This document shows positions 17,737 through 26,785 of a stretch of 64,000 nucleotides of DNA, in pieces. The notes beneath the pieces were generated by a model. The model had not been told where the DNA came from. It searched no databases and saw only the letters and a list, made by a program, of their open reading frames with translations. The translations under genes were made by a program, and so were the position numbers. Location of the stretch: positions 434,001 to 498,000 of the forward strand of contig JADJTI010000001.1 of the NCBI GenBank assembly GCA_016711265.1, read 5' to 3'. Source of the stretch: Austwickia sp. Its GTDB lineage: Bacteria; Actinomycetota; Actinomycetes; Actinomycetales; Dermatophilaceae. Numbering within the stretch: position 1 is the first letter of the stretch; the number at the start of each line of letters is the position of its first letter.

Positions 17737-19070
17737 CCCCCGACGACAGCGCGGCCCAAAGCCCGGACGAATGCCGGGAGTTCGGCTTCGAGACCAAGCA
17801 GCTGCACGCCGGGCACGGCCTGGACCGGGAGGTGCGGGCGCGCGCCGTACCGATCTATCAGAGCACCTCATTCCAGTACGAGGACTTCGCGCACGCCCAA
17901 GCCCTGGGCAGCCTGGAGGAGCTCGGTTTCTCCTACTCCCGCACCGGCAACCCCACCTGCGCGGTCCTGGAGCGGCGGATCGCGGCGCTGGAGGGCGGCA
18001 CCGCCGCGCTGGCGGTCGGTTCGGGGTCGGCGGCCACCGCGTTCGCCGTCCTCAACCTGACCCATGCCGGCGACGAGATCGTGGCTGCCAGCACCCTGTA
18101 CGGCGGGTCGTTCACCCTGTTTCAACACACCTTGCCCAAGTACGGCGTGCACACCCGGCTCGTGGACCCCGCCGACCTGGGTGCCTACGCTGCCGCGATC
18201 ACCGAGCGCACCAAGGCGGTCTTCGTCGAAACCATCGGCAACCCGGACATCAACGTCGTGGACCTGCGGGCGATCGCCGAGCTGGCGCACGCGAACGGCC
18301 TGCCGCTGATCGTCGACAACACGTTCGCCACACCGTACTTGTGTCGCCCCATTGAGCACGGCGCCAACGTCGTGGTCCACTCGGCGACCAAGTTCATCGG
18401 CGGTCACGGGACCAGTATCGGCGGGCTGATCGTCGACGGCGGCAACTTCGACTGGACCAGCGGGCGGTTCCCCGACTTCACCACTCCCGACCGGACCAAC
18501 GGCGGAATGATCCACGCGCAGCGTTGGGCCGATCAGCCCGAGGTCGGCAATTTCGCGTTCGTGATGAAGGCCCGGCTGCACTACCAACGCGACATCGGTG
18601 CAGCCCTGAGCCCGTTCAACGCCTTCCTGTTCCTGCAGGGCCTAGAGACGCTGTCGCTGCGGATGGAGCGGCAGACCGCCAACGCCCAGGCGGTCGCCGA
18701 ATTCCTCGCCGGCCACCCGCAGGTCGCCTGGGTGGCCTACCCCGGCCTCCCATCCAGCCCGTACCACGAGCTGGCGCGGACCTATCTGCCCAAGGGTGCT
18801 GGCGCGATCTTGGGCTTCGGGGTCCGCGGCGGGCAGGCGCAGGCCCAACGGCTCATCGACGCCCTGCAGGTGTTCTCGTTCCTGGCGAACGTGGGCGACT
18901 CCAAGTCGCTGGTCGCCCACCCCGCCACCGTCACCCACGGGCCCTTGGATGAGGACGAGCGGCAGCTAGCCGGGGTCCTGCCCGAGCAGATCCGGCTCTC
19001 CGTCGGCACCGAATCGCTGGACGACCTGCTGTGGGACCTGGAGCAGGCGCTGGCCGCCTCAGTCAGCTGA
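17733..19070 (+). CDS. metY: O-acetylhomoserine sulfhydrylase / aminocarboxypropyltransferase
   Basis: A 445-residue PLP enzyme of the Cys/Met-metabolism family. It makes homocysteine from O-acetylhomoserine and sulfide, which then feeds MetH in the same window. The PLP-binding lysine is in HSATKFIGGHGTSIGG. Other signatures are YSRTGNPTCAVLERRIAALE and LIVDNTFATPYLCRPIEHGA. The insertion GGNFDWTSGRFPDF after the lysine region is typical of MetY rather than MetB. A GTG start overlaps the oxygenase stop by four bases. It is convergent with the stress protein gene. Confidence 0.93.
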   Translation: MTPDDSAAQSPDECREFGFETKQLHAGHGLDREVRARAVPIYQSTSFQYEDFAHAQALGSLEELGFSYSRTGNPTCAVLERRIAALEGGTAALAVGSGSAATAFAVLNLTHAGDEIVAASTLYGGSFTLFQHTLPKYGVHTRLVDPADLGAYAAAITERTKAVFVETIGNPDINVVDLRAIAELAHANGLPLIVDNTFATPYLCRPIEHGANVVVHSATKFIGGHGTSIGGLIVDGGNFDWTSGRFPDFTTPDRTNGGMIHAQRWADQPEVGNFAFVMKARLHYQRDIGAALSPFNAFLFLQGLETLSLRMERQTANAQAVAEFLAGHPQVAWVAYPGLPSSPYHELARTYLPKGAGAILGFGVRGGQAQAQRLIDALQVFSFLANVGDSKSLVAHPATVTHGPLDEDERQLAGVLPEQIRLSVGTESLDDLLWDLEQALAASVS

Positions 19071-19071
19071 G

Positions 19072-19470
19072 TCAGCCCGTCCAATCGGCCTTCACCGCGA
19101 TCACCGGGCAGCTCGCGTCGAGCAGGATGCGCTGCGCGTTCGACCCGAGCAGCAGCTTGCCCACGGGGGTCCGCCGGCGCAGCCCGATCACGATGCAGTG
19201 CGCCCCGACCTCGTCGGCGATGTCCACCAGGTCCTCGGCTGGATCGTTACCGCGGACCAGCTGACGCATCTCGTGCGCGATGCCGGCCTCCTCGATCGCT
19301 CGCTCGGCGGCCCCCAACGCGGTCTCCAGACCGACGACGTCATCCTCGTGGCCGCCGCGTTCGGAGTGGATGAGCACCAACCGGGTGTCGCGCAGCTTGG
19401 CCTCGCGGATCGCGTGGCGCAGCGCCGCGCGGCCCTCCTTGGAGGCGATGAATCCGACGACCACGGGCAT
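19072..19470 (-). CDS. Universal stress protein (UspA) family
   Basis: A 132-residue single-domain Usp. It begins with the first beta strand (PVVVGFIASKEGRAAL) and ends with the ATP-binding-type motif G-x2-(G)-x9-G-(S/N): VIGLRRRTPVGKLLLGSNAQRILLDA, followed by CPVIAVK. The first Gly pair is partly altered, so nucleotide binding is likely but not certain. It converges on metY with one base between the stops. Confidence 0.9.
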   Translation of the reverse strand: MPVVVGFIASKEGRAALRHAIREAKLRDTRLVLIHSERGGHEDDVVGLETALGAAERAIEEAGIAHEMRQLVRGNDPAEDLVDIADEVGAHCIVIGLRRRTPVGKLLLGSNAQRILLDASCPVIAVKADWTG

Positions 19471-19519
19471 GTCAGGTGTCCTTTCCTGGTGTGGAGTAGG
19501 GGGGTGTACGGCGGCGTGC

Positions 19520-20734
19520 TCAGTCCCAGGTACGGCGATCGGTCAGCGTGGCCCCGCCCTCGGGGATCGCGTCCACCAGCGTGACGGCAGCGGCGAACCG
19601 CAGCCGATCCCGGATGCGCCGGCCGACCAGCTCGATCAGATCCGCTGCGGCGACGCCCTCGGCGGCCACCACCTCGCAGGTCAGTTCGTCGCGGTGGTCG
19701 ACGCGGTCCACCAGGAGCCGCCAGGACTGCAGGCCCGGGCAGTCGGCCAGCGCGGCGCGCGCCTGGCTGGGGTGCAGGAACATGCCTCGCACCTTGGTCG
19801 CCTCCCCCACCCGCCCGAGCACCCCCGCCAGCCGCAGTTCTCCGTCGGCGTCGAGGGTCCAGGCCGACAGGTCGCCGGTACCGAAGCGCACCAACGGGTA
19901 CTCCGGGCGCAGCACGGTAACCACGACCTGACCATGCCCTTGGGTGATCGGCGCCCCGGTGTCCAGGTCACAGATCTCGATCAGCATCCCGTCGGCCGGC
20001 CGCAGCCCTGAACCGGGAGCCGTCTCATAGCCGATCAGCCCCACCTCGGCGGTGCCGTACGCCATCAGCACCACCTCGACCCGCTCCATGAGCAACGCCC
20101 GCAGGGTGTCCGGTAGCGGCTCCGCGGTGACCAAGGCGCAGCGCAACCGCCACCGATCCCACGGGATGTCGGCCTCCGACCAACGGTCCAGCAGTGACTT
20201 CAGGTAGCTGGGCAACCCGGTGTACGCCGTGATCCCCACGTCGGCGATGGCTCGAACCTGCAGGTCGTGGTTGCCGATGCCGCCGGGTACGACGCTGGCA
20301 CCCAGGCCGAGGCAGCCCTCGTCGAACATCGCGCCGGCCGGGGACAGGTGGTAGCCGAAGCAGTTCAGCACCCGGTCGCCGGCGCCGATGCCGGCGGCCC
20401 GCAGGGCCGGTCCCCAGCGCCACGGGTCCGGTCCGGCCAGCTGCGGCTCATAGATCGGACCGGGTGACTGGTACAGCCGTTCCACCTGCGCGCCGGCCGC
20501 CAGCAGGCCGCCGAACGGTGGATCCTGCGCTTGCAGGGCGATGACCGCGTCTTTGGACAGCACGGGCAGTCGGTCCAGGTCCCCCGGTTCCAGCGCGGCC
20601 GGGTCCAGCCCGGCCTGCGAGAGCCGGGCGGCTAAGGCCGGTACGTCGGCGGCGGCGCGCTGGACGAAGGCGGCCACCTCGGCGGCCAGCCGATCGGCGT
20701 ACGATCTGACCGCCCGGTCGACCTCGCTGGGCAT
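19520..20734 (-). CDS. PaaK-like adenylate-forming protein with altered P-loop
   Basis: A 404-residue homologue of phenylacetate-CoA ligases. The middle A5 motif is clear (MAYGTAEVGLIGYE), as are RFGTGDLSAW and the LGRVGEATKVRGMFLHPSQ stretch of PaaK. Where PaaK has SSGTTGKPT, this protein has QSPGPIYEPQLAG, so the usual phosphate-binding loop is absent. It also ends at TDRRTWD without the usual catalytic Lys region. It may be a divergent subfamily tied to LIV transporters rather than a decaying gene. ATG 20734 has GGGAGGG upstream. Last gene of the LIV operon, 11 bases after livF. Confidence 0.8.
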   Translation of the reverse strand: MPSEVDRAVRSYADRLAAEVAAFVQRAAADVPALAARLSQAGLDPAALEPGDLDRLPVLSKDAVIALQAQDPPFGGLLAAGAQVERLYQSPGPIYEPQLAGPDPWRWGPALRAAGIGAGDRVLNCFGYHLSPAGAMFDEGCLGLGASVVPGGIGNHDLQVRAIADVGITAYTGLPSYLKSLLDRWSEADIPWDRWRLRCALVTAEPLPDTLRALLMERVEVVLMAYGTAEVGLIGYETAPGSGLRPADGMLIEICDLDTGAPITQGHGQVVVTVLRPEYPLVRFGTGDLSAWTLDADGELRLAGVLGRVGEATKVRGMFLHPSQARAALADCPGLQSWRLLVDRVDHRDELTCEVVAAEGVAAADLIELVGRRIRDRLRFAAAVTLVDAIPEGGATLTDRRTWD

Positions 20735-20745
20735 GAGCCCTCCCT

Positions 20746-21585
20746 TCACAGCCACCGCTTGCGGCGCTTGTAGTGCTTCACATCCCGGTAGCTCTTGCGG
20801 GTCCCGCTGTCACCGAGGCCGAGGTAGAACTCCTTGACGTCAGGGTTGTCCCGCAGCTCGGCAGTGTTGCCCTCCAGCACGATCCGGCCGTGCTCGAGGA
20901 TGTAGCCGTGGTCGGCGATCTCCAGGGCCCGGCGAGCGTTCTGCTCGATCACCAGCACGGTCAGGCCCATCTCGTCGTTGAGCCGTTTGATGAACGCGAA
21001 GATGTCGGCGACCAGCAACGGCGCCAACCCCAAGGAGGGTTCGTCCAGCATGAGCAGCCGGGGCTTGGCCATCAGGGCCCGGCCGATGGCGAGCATCTGC
21101 TGCTCGCCGCCGGAAAGGTACCCCGCCACCCGGGCGCGCATGTCGCCCAGCTTGGGGAGCAGGTCATAGACCATCTCGATGTCGGAACCGACCTCGGCGG
21201 AGCCGCGGAAGTACGCCCCCGCCACGAGGTTCTCGGCCACCGTCAGGTGCTCGAAGACGTGCCGACCCTCCATGCACAGACTCATCCCGAGCTTGACCCG
21301 CGCTGCCGCGTCGAGCTGGGTGATGTCCTGCCCATCGAACACAATGGAGCCGTCGGTGACGGCACCATGCTCGGTGGGCAGGAGACCCGAGAGGGCCTTG
21401 AGGGTGGTGGACTTGCCCGCTCCGTTGGAGCCGAGCAAGGCCACCACCTTGCCCTGGGGGACTGCCAGCGACAGACCGCGGAGCACCAGAATGACGTCGT
21501 CATAGATGACCTCGATGTTGTTGACCGTCAGCAGGTCGGCCGCCCCGGCCGAGGGCTGGGCCGCGGTCGTCGCCGGGGTGGTCAC
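20746..21585 (-). CDS. livF: LIV-type ABC transporter ATP-binding protein (LivF-like)
   Basis: A 279-residue ATPase of the hydrophobic amino-acid transporter family. It has Walker A LLGSNGAGKSTTLKALSG, signature GYLSGGEQQMLAIGRALM, Walker B LLMLDEPSLGLAP and the switch His region VLVIEQNARRAL. A basic C-terminal extension (KSYRDVKHYKRRKRWL) goes beyond the usual LivF end. It energises the two permeases upstream. The GTG start overlaps the stop of the binding-protein gene (GTGA). Confidence 0.93.
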   Translation of the reverse strand: MTTPATTAAQPSAGAADLLTVNNIEVIYDDVILVLRGLSLAVPQGKVVALLGSNGAGKSTTLKALSGLLPTEHGAVTDGSIVFDGQDITQLDAAARVKLGMSLCMEGRHVFEHLTVAENLVAGAYFRGSAEVGSDIEMVYDLLPKLGDMRARVAGYLSGGEQQMLAIGRALMAKPRLLMLDEPSLGLAPLLVADIFAFIKRLNDEMGLTVLVIEQNARRALEIADHGYILEHGRIVLEGNTAELRDNPDVKEFYLGLGDSGTRKSYRDVKHYKRRKRWL

Positions 21586-22802
21586 GGCACCTGGTTGGCG
21601 GCCAACTCGACGAGCTTGCCGCCCTTGACCTGGTAGATCCCGGAGCCGGTCGAACCACGGTGGGAGTCCGCGGAGAACTTGACCTGCCCGGTGCCGACGA
21701 CGCCGCCGGTGTCTACGGGGCTCATCGATTCCAGCGAGGCCTTGATGTTCTCACCGGTGAGGTCCTTGCCGTCCTTGAGGGTCTTGGCCATTCCCTCGGC
21801 CATCACGTGCATCGTGTACCAGCCCTGGGCGTAGTGCAGGCCCTTGTCGGCCAGGCTCGACCCCTTGGTCTTGAGGTAGTCCTCGATGGCCTGGTGGCCC
21901 GGCTTCGGGGCCGACGGCGGCGCGAACGGTTGGACCATGATGTGGCCCTCGGCGGCGGCCGGGGTGGCGGTCTTGATGAACAGCTCGTCCGCACACCAGT
22001 TGAGGCACACGATCTTCATGCCGAGGTTCTGCGCCTTGATGTCCTTGGCCACCTGCGCGGCCGGGGAGGACACGTTCTGGATCACGATGTACTTGGCCTT
22101 CTGCGCCTGCGCCTGGGAGAGCAGCCCCACGAAGTTCGGGGTCTTGGGCATCGCGTACGACTTGTAGCCGAGCTTGAGACCCTTCTCCTTGATCCAGGTC
22201 TGACCGTCGGCCACCGGCGCCATCCCGAACGGGCTGTCGTTGTGGAACACGGCCACCTCGGCCTGGGCGCCGCCGGCGTCCTTGGCGATCCAGTTCAGCG
22301 CGACCCGCATCTGGTCGGAGTAGGTGGGCGCGACCACGAAGTTGTACGGCGACTTCGTGGGGTCGGTGAGGACCTCGGCGTACGAGGCGGACATGAACGG
22401 CAGCTTGTCGCTGCTGACCTTGGTGCGCAGGGCCTCGGAGTCACCGGTGCCCCAGCCTTGGATGGCGACCGCGTTGCCGGAGACGTACTTCTTGTACAGC
22501 TCCTCGGCCTGCGGAACCTTGTAGGCGTAGTCGTTGGCCATGGCCTCGATCTTGCGGCCCTCGATCCCGCCCTTGCTGTTGACCCAGTCGACGTAGGCCA
22601 TCATGCCCTCGTGGTAGGGCGCCCCGACGTCTCCGGTGGCTCCGGTGAGGTCGGCTAGGACGCCGACCTTGATGGGGCCCTTGGCGTCGCCGCCCCCACC
22701 ACCGCCTCCACCGCCGGCGGCACCACCACCGCATGACGAGACGAGCAGGGCGCCGGCAGCGGTGACGGCCAGCAGAGCGGTGCGGGAAACGGGGTGCCTC
22801 AT
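21582..22802 (-). CDS. LIV-type ABC transporter substrate-binding lipoprotein
   Basis: A 406-residue periplasmic-binding-protein type I receptor. It has a signal peptide with lipobox LLVSSCGG, a poly-Gly linker (about 28-38), then the mature start IKVGVLADLTGATGDVGAPYHEG, typical of LivK/AmiC-like receptors. It would capture the substrate outside the cell for LivHMGF. The accompanying acyl-CoA-ligase-like genes suggest a carboxylic acid rather than an amino acid, but that is inference. ATG 22802 has GAAGGAG at good spacing. A longer open frame upstream is fortuitous. Confidence 0.92.
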   Translation of the reverse strand: MRHPVSRTALLAVTAAGALLVSSCGGGAAGGGGGGGGGDAKGPIKVGVLADLTGATGDVGAPYHEGMMAYVDWVNSKGGIEGRKIEAMANDYAYKVPQAEELYKKYVSGNAVAIQGWGTGDSEALRTKVSSDKLPFMSASYAEVLTDPTKSPYNFVVAPTYSDQMRVALNWIAKDAGGAQAEVAVFHNDSPFGMAPVADGQTWIKEKGLKLGYKSYAMPKTPNFVGLLSQAQAQKAKYIVIQNVSSPAAQVAKDIKAQNLGMKIVCLNWCADELFIKTATPAAAEGHIMVQPFAPPSAPKPGHQAIEDYLKTKGSSLADKGLHYAQGWYTMHVMAEGMAKTLKDGKDLTGENIKASLESMSPVDTGGVVGTGQVKFSADSHRGSTGSGIYQVKGGKLVELAANQVP

Positions 22803-22846
22803 GGGGAACTCCTTCGGGCGAGCGGGGTGATCGGAAGTGGGGTGGG

Positions 22847-23905
22847 TCAATAGCGGAACGGCCAGACCCGCACATAGTCCTTCAGCCGGGTCCAGATGCG
22901 GTTGAGTCCGCGTGGTTCTATCAGCAGGAACGCGATGATCGCGATGCCGAACACGGCATTCTTGATGGCCGGCAGCTGCTCGGCCACCGCCGGGGCGACG
23001 CTGGTGAGCTTCTCCACGCCCTCGGTGAGCAGTGCGGGCAGCAGCACCATGAAGGCCGCCCCGTAGACGGACCCGGCGATGCTGCCGAGCCCGCCGACGA
23101 TGATCATGGCCAGGTAGAGAACCGAGACATCGAGGGTGAAGCGTTCCCAGGTGACGGTCTCGGTGTAGTGGGCCGACAGCGCGCCGGAGAGCCCGACGAA
23201 GCCGCTGGATACCGCGAAGGCGGTCACCTTCGCGCGGGTGAGGTTGACCCCGATCGCCTCGGCGGCGATGTCCTGGTCGCGGACAGCCATGAAGCTGCGG
23301 CCCAACGCCGTGCGGAACAGGTTGCGCGCCGCGAGCAGGCAGACCGTGGTGATCCCCAACAGGATCCAATACCACTGCACCTCGAACAGGGTGCGTTGGA
23401 CGGTCCAGCCGAAGACCTCGAGACGGTCGACGTCGATGTAACCCTGGCCGTCGGTGAGCCACTGCCAGCGGCGCACCACGAACATGATGATCTCCTGCGA
23501 TGCCAGTGTGGCGATCGCCAGGTACAAGCCCTTGAGCCGCAGCGCCGGTAGGCCGAAGAACGCGCCGATGACCGCGGTCAGCATGACCGCGATGGCGATG
23601 CAGATCGGGACCGGCAGGCCCGCCCGGCTGGACAGGATGCCGGAGGTGTAGGCCCCGACCGCGAGGAAGCCGCCCTGACCCAACGAGATCTGGCCGGTGT
23701 AGCCGACCAGGATGTTCAGGCCGACGGCGCCGATGGCGGCGATCAGGATCGTGTTGACGATGCCGAGCCAGTAGACGTCCAGGATGTAGGGCAGGGACAG
23801 TCCGATCAGGACCATCAGCGCGAGCCGGGCGTATTCGGCCTTGGTGTGCCGCAGCCTCAGTTCGGCCTGGTAGCTGCGGTGGTAGATACCGGTGGCGGTG
23901 GCCAT
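22847..23905 (-). CDS. livM: LIV-type ABC transporter permease (LivM-like)
   Basis: A 352-residue polytopic membrane protein with about ten hydrophobic segments. It has the family stretch NILVGYTGQISLGQGGFLAVGAY near residue 65 and the cytoplasmic coupling motif NLFRTALGRSFMAVRDQDIAAEAIGV, which docks the ATPases. The C-terminus carries FLLIEPRGLNRIWTRLKDYVR. It pairs with LivH to form the pore. It lies 1 base downstream of livH and 44 bases upstream of the binding-protein gene. Confidence 0.94.
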   Translation of the reverse strand: MATATGIYHRSYQAELRLRHTKAEYARLALMVLIGLSLPYILDVYWLGIVNTILIAAIGAVGLNILVGYTGQISLGQGGFLAVGAYTSGILSSRAGLPVPICIAIAVMLTAVIGAFFGLPALRLKGLYLAIATLASQEIIMFVVRRWQWLTDGQGYIDVDRLEVFGWTVQRTLFEVQWYWILLGITTVCLLAARNLFRTALGRSFMAVRDQDIAAEAIGVNLTRAKVTAFAVSSGFVGLSGALSAHYTETVTWERFTLDVSVLYLAMIIVGGLGSIAGSVYGAAFMVLLPALLTEGVEKLTSVAPAVAEQLPAIKNAVFGIAIIAFLLIEPRGLNRIWTRLKDYVRVWPFRY

Positions 23906-23906
23906 G

Positions 23907-24779
23907 TCACACCCTCTCGATACGGGTTTCGCCGAACAGCCCGTAGGGGCGGACCAGCAGGATGGCGACCAGCACGAGGTAGGGGACGACCTCGGCCAGG
24001 CCGGGGTCGGCGTACCCCGACACGTACTGCTTGAGCAGGCCGATCGTCAGGCCGCCCACGATGGTCCCAGGCACCGAATCCAGGCCGCCGAGGATGACCA
24101 CGGGGAACACGATCAGCCCGAAGGTGGCGATGCCCTGCTCGACGGCCGACAGATCGGCCAGCAGGATGCCGGCGATCAGGGCGCTGACCGCGGCCAGGGC
24201 CCAGGCCAGTGCGAACACCCGGTGCACCGAGATGCCCATGGTCAGTGCTGCCTGCTGGTCGTCGGCCACCGCCCGCATCGCCACGCCGTGCCGGGACTTG
24301 CGGAAGAACAGCGTGAACAGCGACAGCACGATCCCCGCGATCAGGATCACCAGCAGTCGGTTGACCGGGATCGAGGCCCCGAACAGGGTGACCGATCCGG
24401 TCGGCAAGATGGCGTCCTGCTCTCGCACCGAGGTCCCGAAGAACAGCTGGACCAGCGACTTCAGGACCGAGGACAACCCGATGGTCACCATGATCACGCT
24501 GATGGCGCTCTCTCCGATCAGCGGTCGCAGCACGAACCGCTCCACGATGACGCCGAGCACGATCGCGACCAGGACGCCGGCGACCACGGCCAGGATGACC
24601 GGCAACCGCAGGATGACGAAAGCGGTGTAGAACATGTACGCCCCGACCAGGAGGAACTCCCCCTGGGCGAAGTTGATCACCTGGGTGGCCTTGTAGATCA
24701 GCACGAAGCCGAGTGCGGCCAGGGCCAGGATCGCCCCGTCGGCCAGGCCGTAGGCGCTCAGCGCCAGAAAGTTGCTCAT
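23907..24779 (-). CDS. livH: LIV-type ABC transporter permease (LivH-like)
   Basis: A 290-residue polytopic permease. It has the LivH opening (GLADGAILALAALGFVLIYK) followed by ATQVINFAQGEFLLVGAYMF. The EAA-type loop is RHGVAMRAVADDQQAALTMGI, and the conserved VILGGLDSVPGTIVGG segment precedes the C-terminal PYGLFGETRIERV. It is the partner of LivM. Its ATG overlaps the stop of the upstream acyl-CoA ligase gene (ATGA), which shows the ligase belongs to the transporter operon. Confidence 0.94.
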   Translation of the reverse strand: MSNFLALSAYGLADGAILALAALGFVLIYKATQVINFAQGEFLLVGAYMFYTAFVILRLPVILAVVAGVLVAIVLGVIVERFVLRPLIGESAISVIMVTIGLSSVLKSLVQLFFGTSVREQDAILPTGSVTLFGASIPVNRLLVILIAGIVLSLFTLFFRKSRHGVAMRAVADDQQAALTMGISVHRVFALAWALAAVSALIAGILLADLSAVEQGIATFGLIVFPVVILGGLDSVPGTIVGGLTIGLLKQYVSGYADPGLAEVVPYLVLVAILLVRPYGLFGETRIERV

Positions 24780-26785
24780 TGGCGTCCACTCCAAACCGGC
24801 CGGCGCCCGCGGGTCTCGTTCAGGACCCGGTCCGTGAGGTCCATGACCACCAGCGTCACCTCGCGGGTCACGGTGGACCCGTCCTGGTAGGCCACGGTGC
24901 TGCGGACACTGACCTGGTCCCGCCCCTCGGCGAGCGCGTCGATGATCTCGGCGTACCGGACGCCGATGACGCTGCGGCGGACCTTGCGGGTGCGGGTGAT
25001 CTCGTCGTCGTCGGGGTCGAACTGTTTGTGCAGGATCACGAAGCGGCGTACCCGCACCGATTCGGGCAGGTCCGGGTTGGCCCGCAGGATCTCCTCGGCC
25101 ACCAGTTCCCGTACCTCGGCCTTGGTGGCCAGGTCGGTGTACGTCGTGTACCCGAGCCGGGCGCCCTCGGCCCAGGCGCCGGTGGTCACCGGGTCCAGCG
25201 TGATCAGTGCGGTCATCCCGTCGGCTGCTGGCAGGGCCACCGCCTCCTCGATGTACGGCGAGAACTTCAGTTTGTTCTCGATGAAGGCACTCGAATAGCG
25301 GGTTCCGTCGGGGGCCCGCACGACGTCCTTCTGCCGGTCGATCACCACCAGGTGGCCGCGCTCGTCCAGGTACCCGGCGTCCCCGGTGTGCAGCCACCCC
25401 TCGGCGTCGACCGTCTCGGCGGTGGCCTGCTCGTTGCGGTGGTAGCCCAGGAAAACCGAGTCCGAGCGCAGCAGGATCTCGCCCGCGTCGTCGATCCGCA
25501 CCTGCGTGCCGGCGATCGGCGTACCGACCGTGTTGAAGGCGATGTCGTCATCGCGATGGACCACCGCGATGCCACAAATCTCGGTCTGGCCGTAGATCTG
25601 TTTGAGGTTCACCCCGATGGAGTGGAAGAACCGGAACACGTCGGGACCGAGCGGCGCGCCGCCGGTGTAGCAGTGCTTGGCGCGGGCCAGTCCGAGGTGG
25701 TCGCGCACCGGGCGCAGCGCCACCTGGTTGGCGATCGGGTACAGCACCGCGAGGGCGCCGGCCGACTTGCCGTGAATGCGCCGGTCGGCGACCTTTTCGC
25801 CGATGTCGTAGCCCCAGCCGAAGAGCTTGCGTTTGAGCCATCCGGCCTCGTCGATGCGGACCTGGACTTCGGACAGCATCGATTCCCAGATGCGCGGCGG
25901 GGAGAACATCAGGTCGGGCCCGATCTCGCGCAGGTCCGCCCGCTGGGTGGCGGCGTCCTCCGGGAAGGACAGGGTCAACCCCCGGGACAGGCCGCAAGCC
26001 ACCGCGAGCATCTGCTCACCGATCCAGGCGAACGGCAGGAACGAGACGTAGCGCTGCTTGCTGTCGATCGGGTCGATGGCGGTCAGATTCTCGGCCATCG
26101 CCAGCAGGTTGCGGTGGGACAGTTCGGCCAGTTTGGGCAGGCTGGTCGTGCCCGAGGTGGTGCAGATGACCGCGACGTCATCGGGGTCTCCGGCGGCGAT
26201 CTGCTCGTCCAACCAGCCCGGTCGCTGCTGCCCCCAGTCCCGGCCGGAGGCCTCGACCTGGGTGAAGTCGCTCAGGTAGGGCACGTCGTACTGTTCCAGG
26301 CCGTGCGGGTCGTAGTAGATCACCGACCGGACCCGCGGCGCAGGGGTACCGGTGTCGGCGGCGCCCGCTGCGTCGGTATCACTGGCCGCGCTCGCCTCGG
26401 CGACCTCCTCGATCAGCCGGATGAGCTTGTCGACCTGTTCCTGGTCCTCGGCGACGACGACCTCGACGCGTCCGAGGCCGAGCACATGCCGCAGCTCCTC
26501 CCCGATGCTCGTCGGGTAGATCCCGACCACCGCGGCACCCAGGCTCTGGGCAGCCAACTCGGCGATCAGCCACTCGGGTCGGTTGTCGCCGAGGACGGCG
26601 ACCAGGTCGCCCCGGCGCACGCCGAGTTCTGCGAGGCCGTGGGCGAAGTCGCGGACCCGCTCGGCGTACCCCGCCCAGGTGATCGGGGTCCAGATGCCGT
26701 AGCGCTTCTCCTGGAGGGCGGTCTGCGTGGGCCGGTTCGTGGCGAGACCGGCGAGCAGTCGGGGGAAGGTGGTGGCTTGGTCCAT
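24776..26785 (-). CDS. Long-chain acyl-CoA synthetase-like AMP-binding enzyme
   Basis: A 669-residue adenylate-forming enzyme of the FadD15/ACSBG type. The P-loop is ICTTSGTTSLPKLAELSH, A5 is IYGQTEICGI, and the hinge region is LHTGDAGYLDERGHLVVIDRQKD. The C-terminal lysine region TRTRKVRRSVIGVRYAEIIDAL matches the family, so it looks catalytically intact, unlike the neighbouring homologues. It should activate an imported carboxylic acid to its CoA ester. It sits inside the LIV operon between livG (1-base overlap) and livH (4-base overlap). Confidence 0.9.
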   Translation of the reverse strand: MDQATTFPRLLAGLATNRPTQTALQEKRYGIWTPITWAGYAERVRDFAHGLAELGVRRGDLVAVLGDNRPEWLIAELAAQSLGAAVVGIYPTSIGEELRHVLGLGRVEVVVAEDQEQVDKLIRLIEEVAEASAASDTDAAGAADTGTPAPRVRSVIYYDPHGLEQYDVPYLSDFTQVEASGRDWGQQRPGWLDEQIAAGDPDDVAVICTTSGTTSLPKLAELSHRNLLAMAENLTAIDPIDSKQRYVSFLPFAWIGEQMLAVACGLSRGLTLSFPEDAATQRADLREIGPDLMFSPPRIWESMLSEVQVRIDEAGWLKRKLFGWGYDIGEKVADRRIHGKSAGALAVLYPIANQVALRPVRDHLGLARAKHCYTGGAPLGPDVFRFFHSIGVNLKQIYGQTEICGIAVVHRDDDIAFNTVGTPIAGTQVRIDDAGEILLRSDSVFLGYHRNEQATAETVDAEGWLHTGDAGYLDERGHLVVIDRQKDVVRAPDGTRYSSAFIENKLKFSPYIEEAVALPAADGMTALITLDPVTTGAWAEGARLGYTTYTDLATKAEVRELVAEEILRANPDLPESVRVRRFVILHKQFDPDDDEITRTRKVRRSVIGVRYAEIIDALAEGRDQVSVRSTVAYQDGSTVTREVTLVVMDLTDRVLNETRGRRPVWSGRQ

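Noticed and set aside
21582..23462. A 626-codon version of the LIV receptor
   Set aside because: The extra N-terminus is out of frame with livM; the signal peptide, lipobox and ribosome binding site all point to the ATG at 22802.
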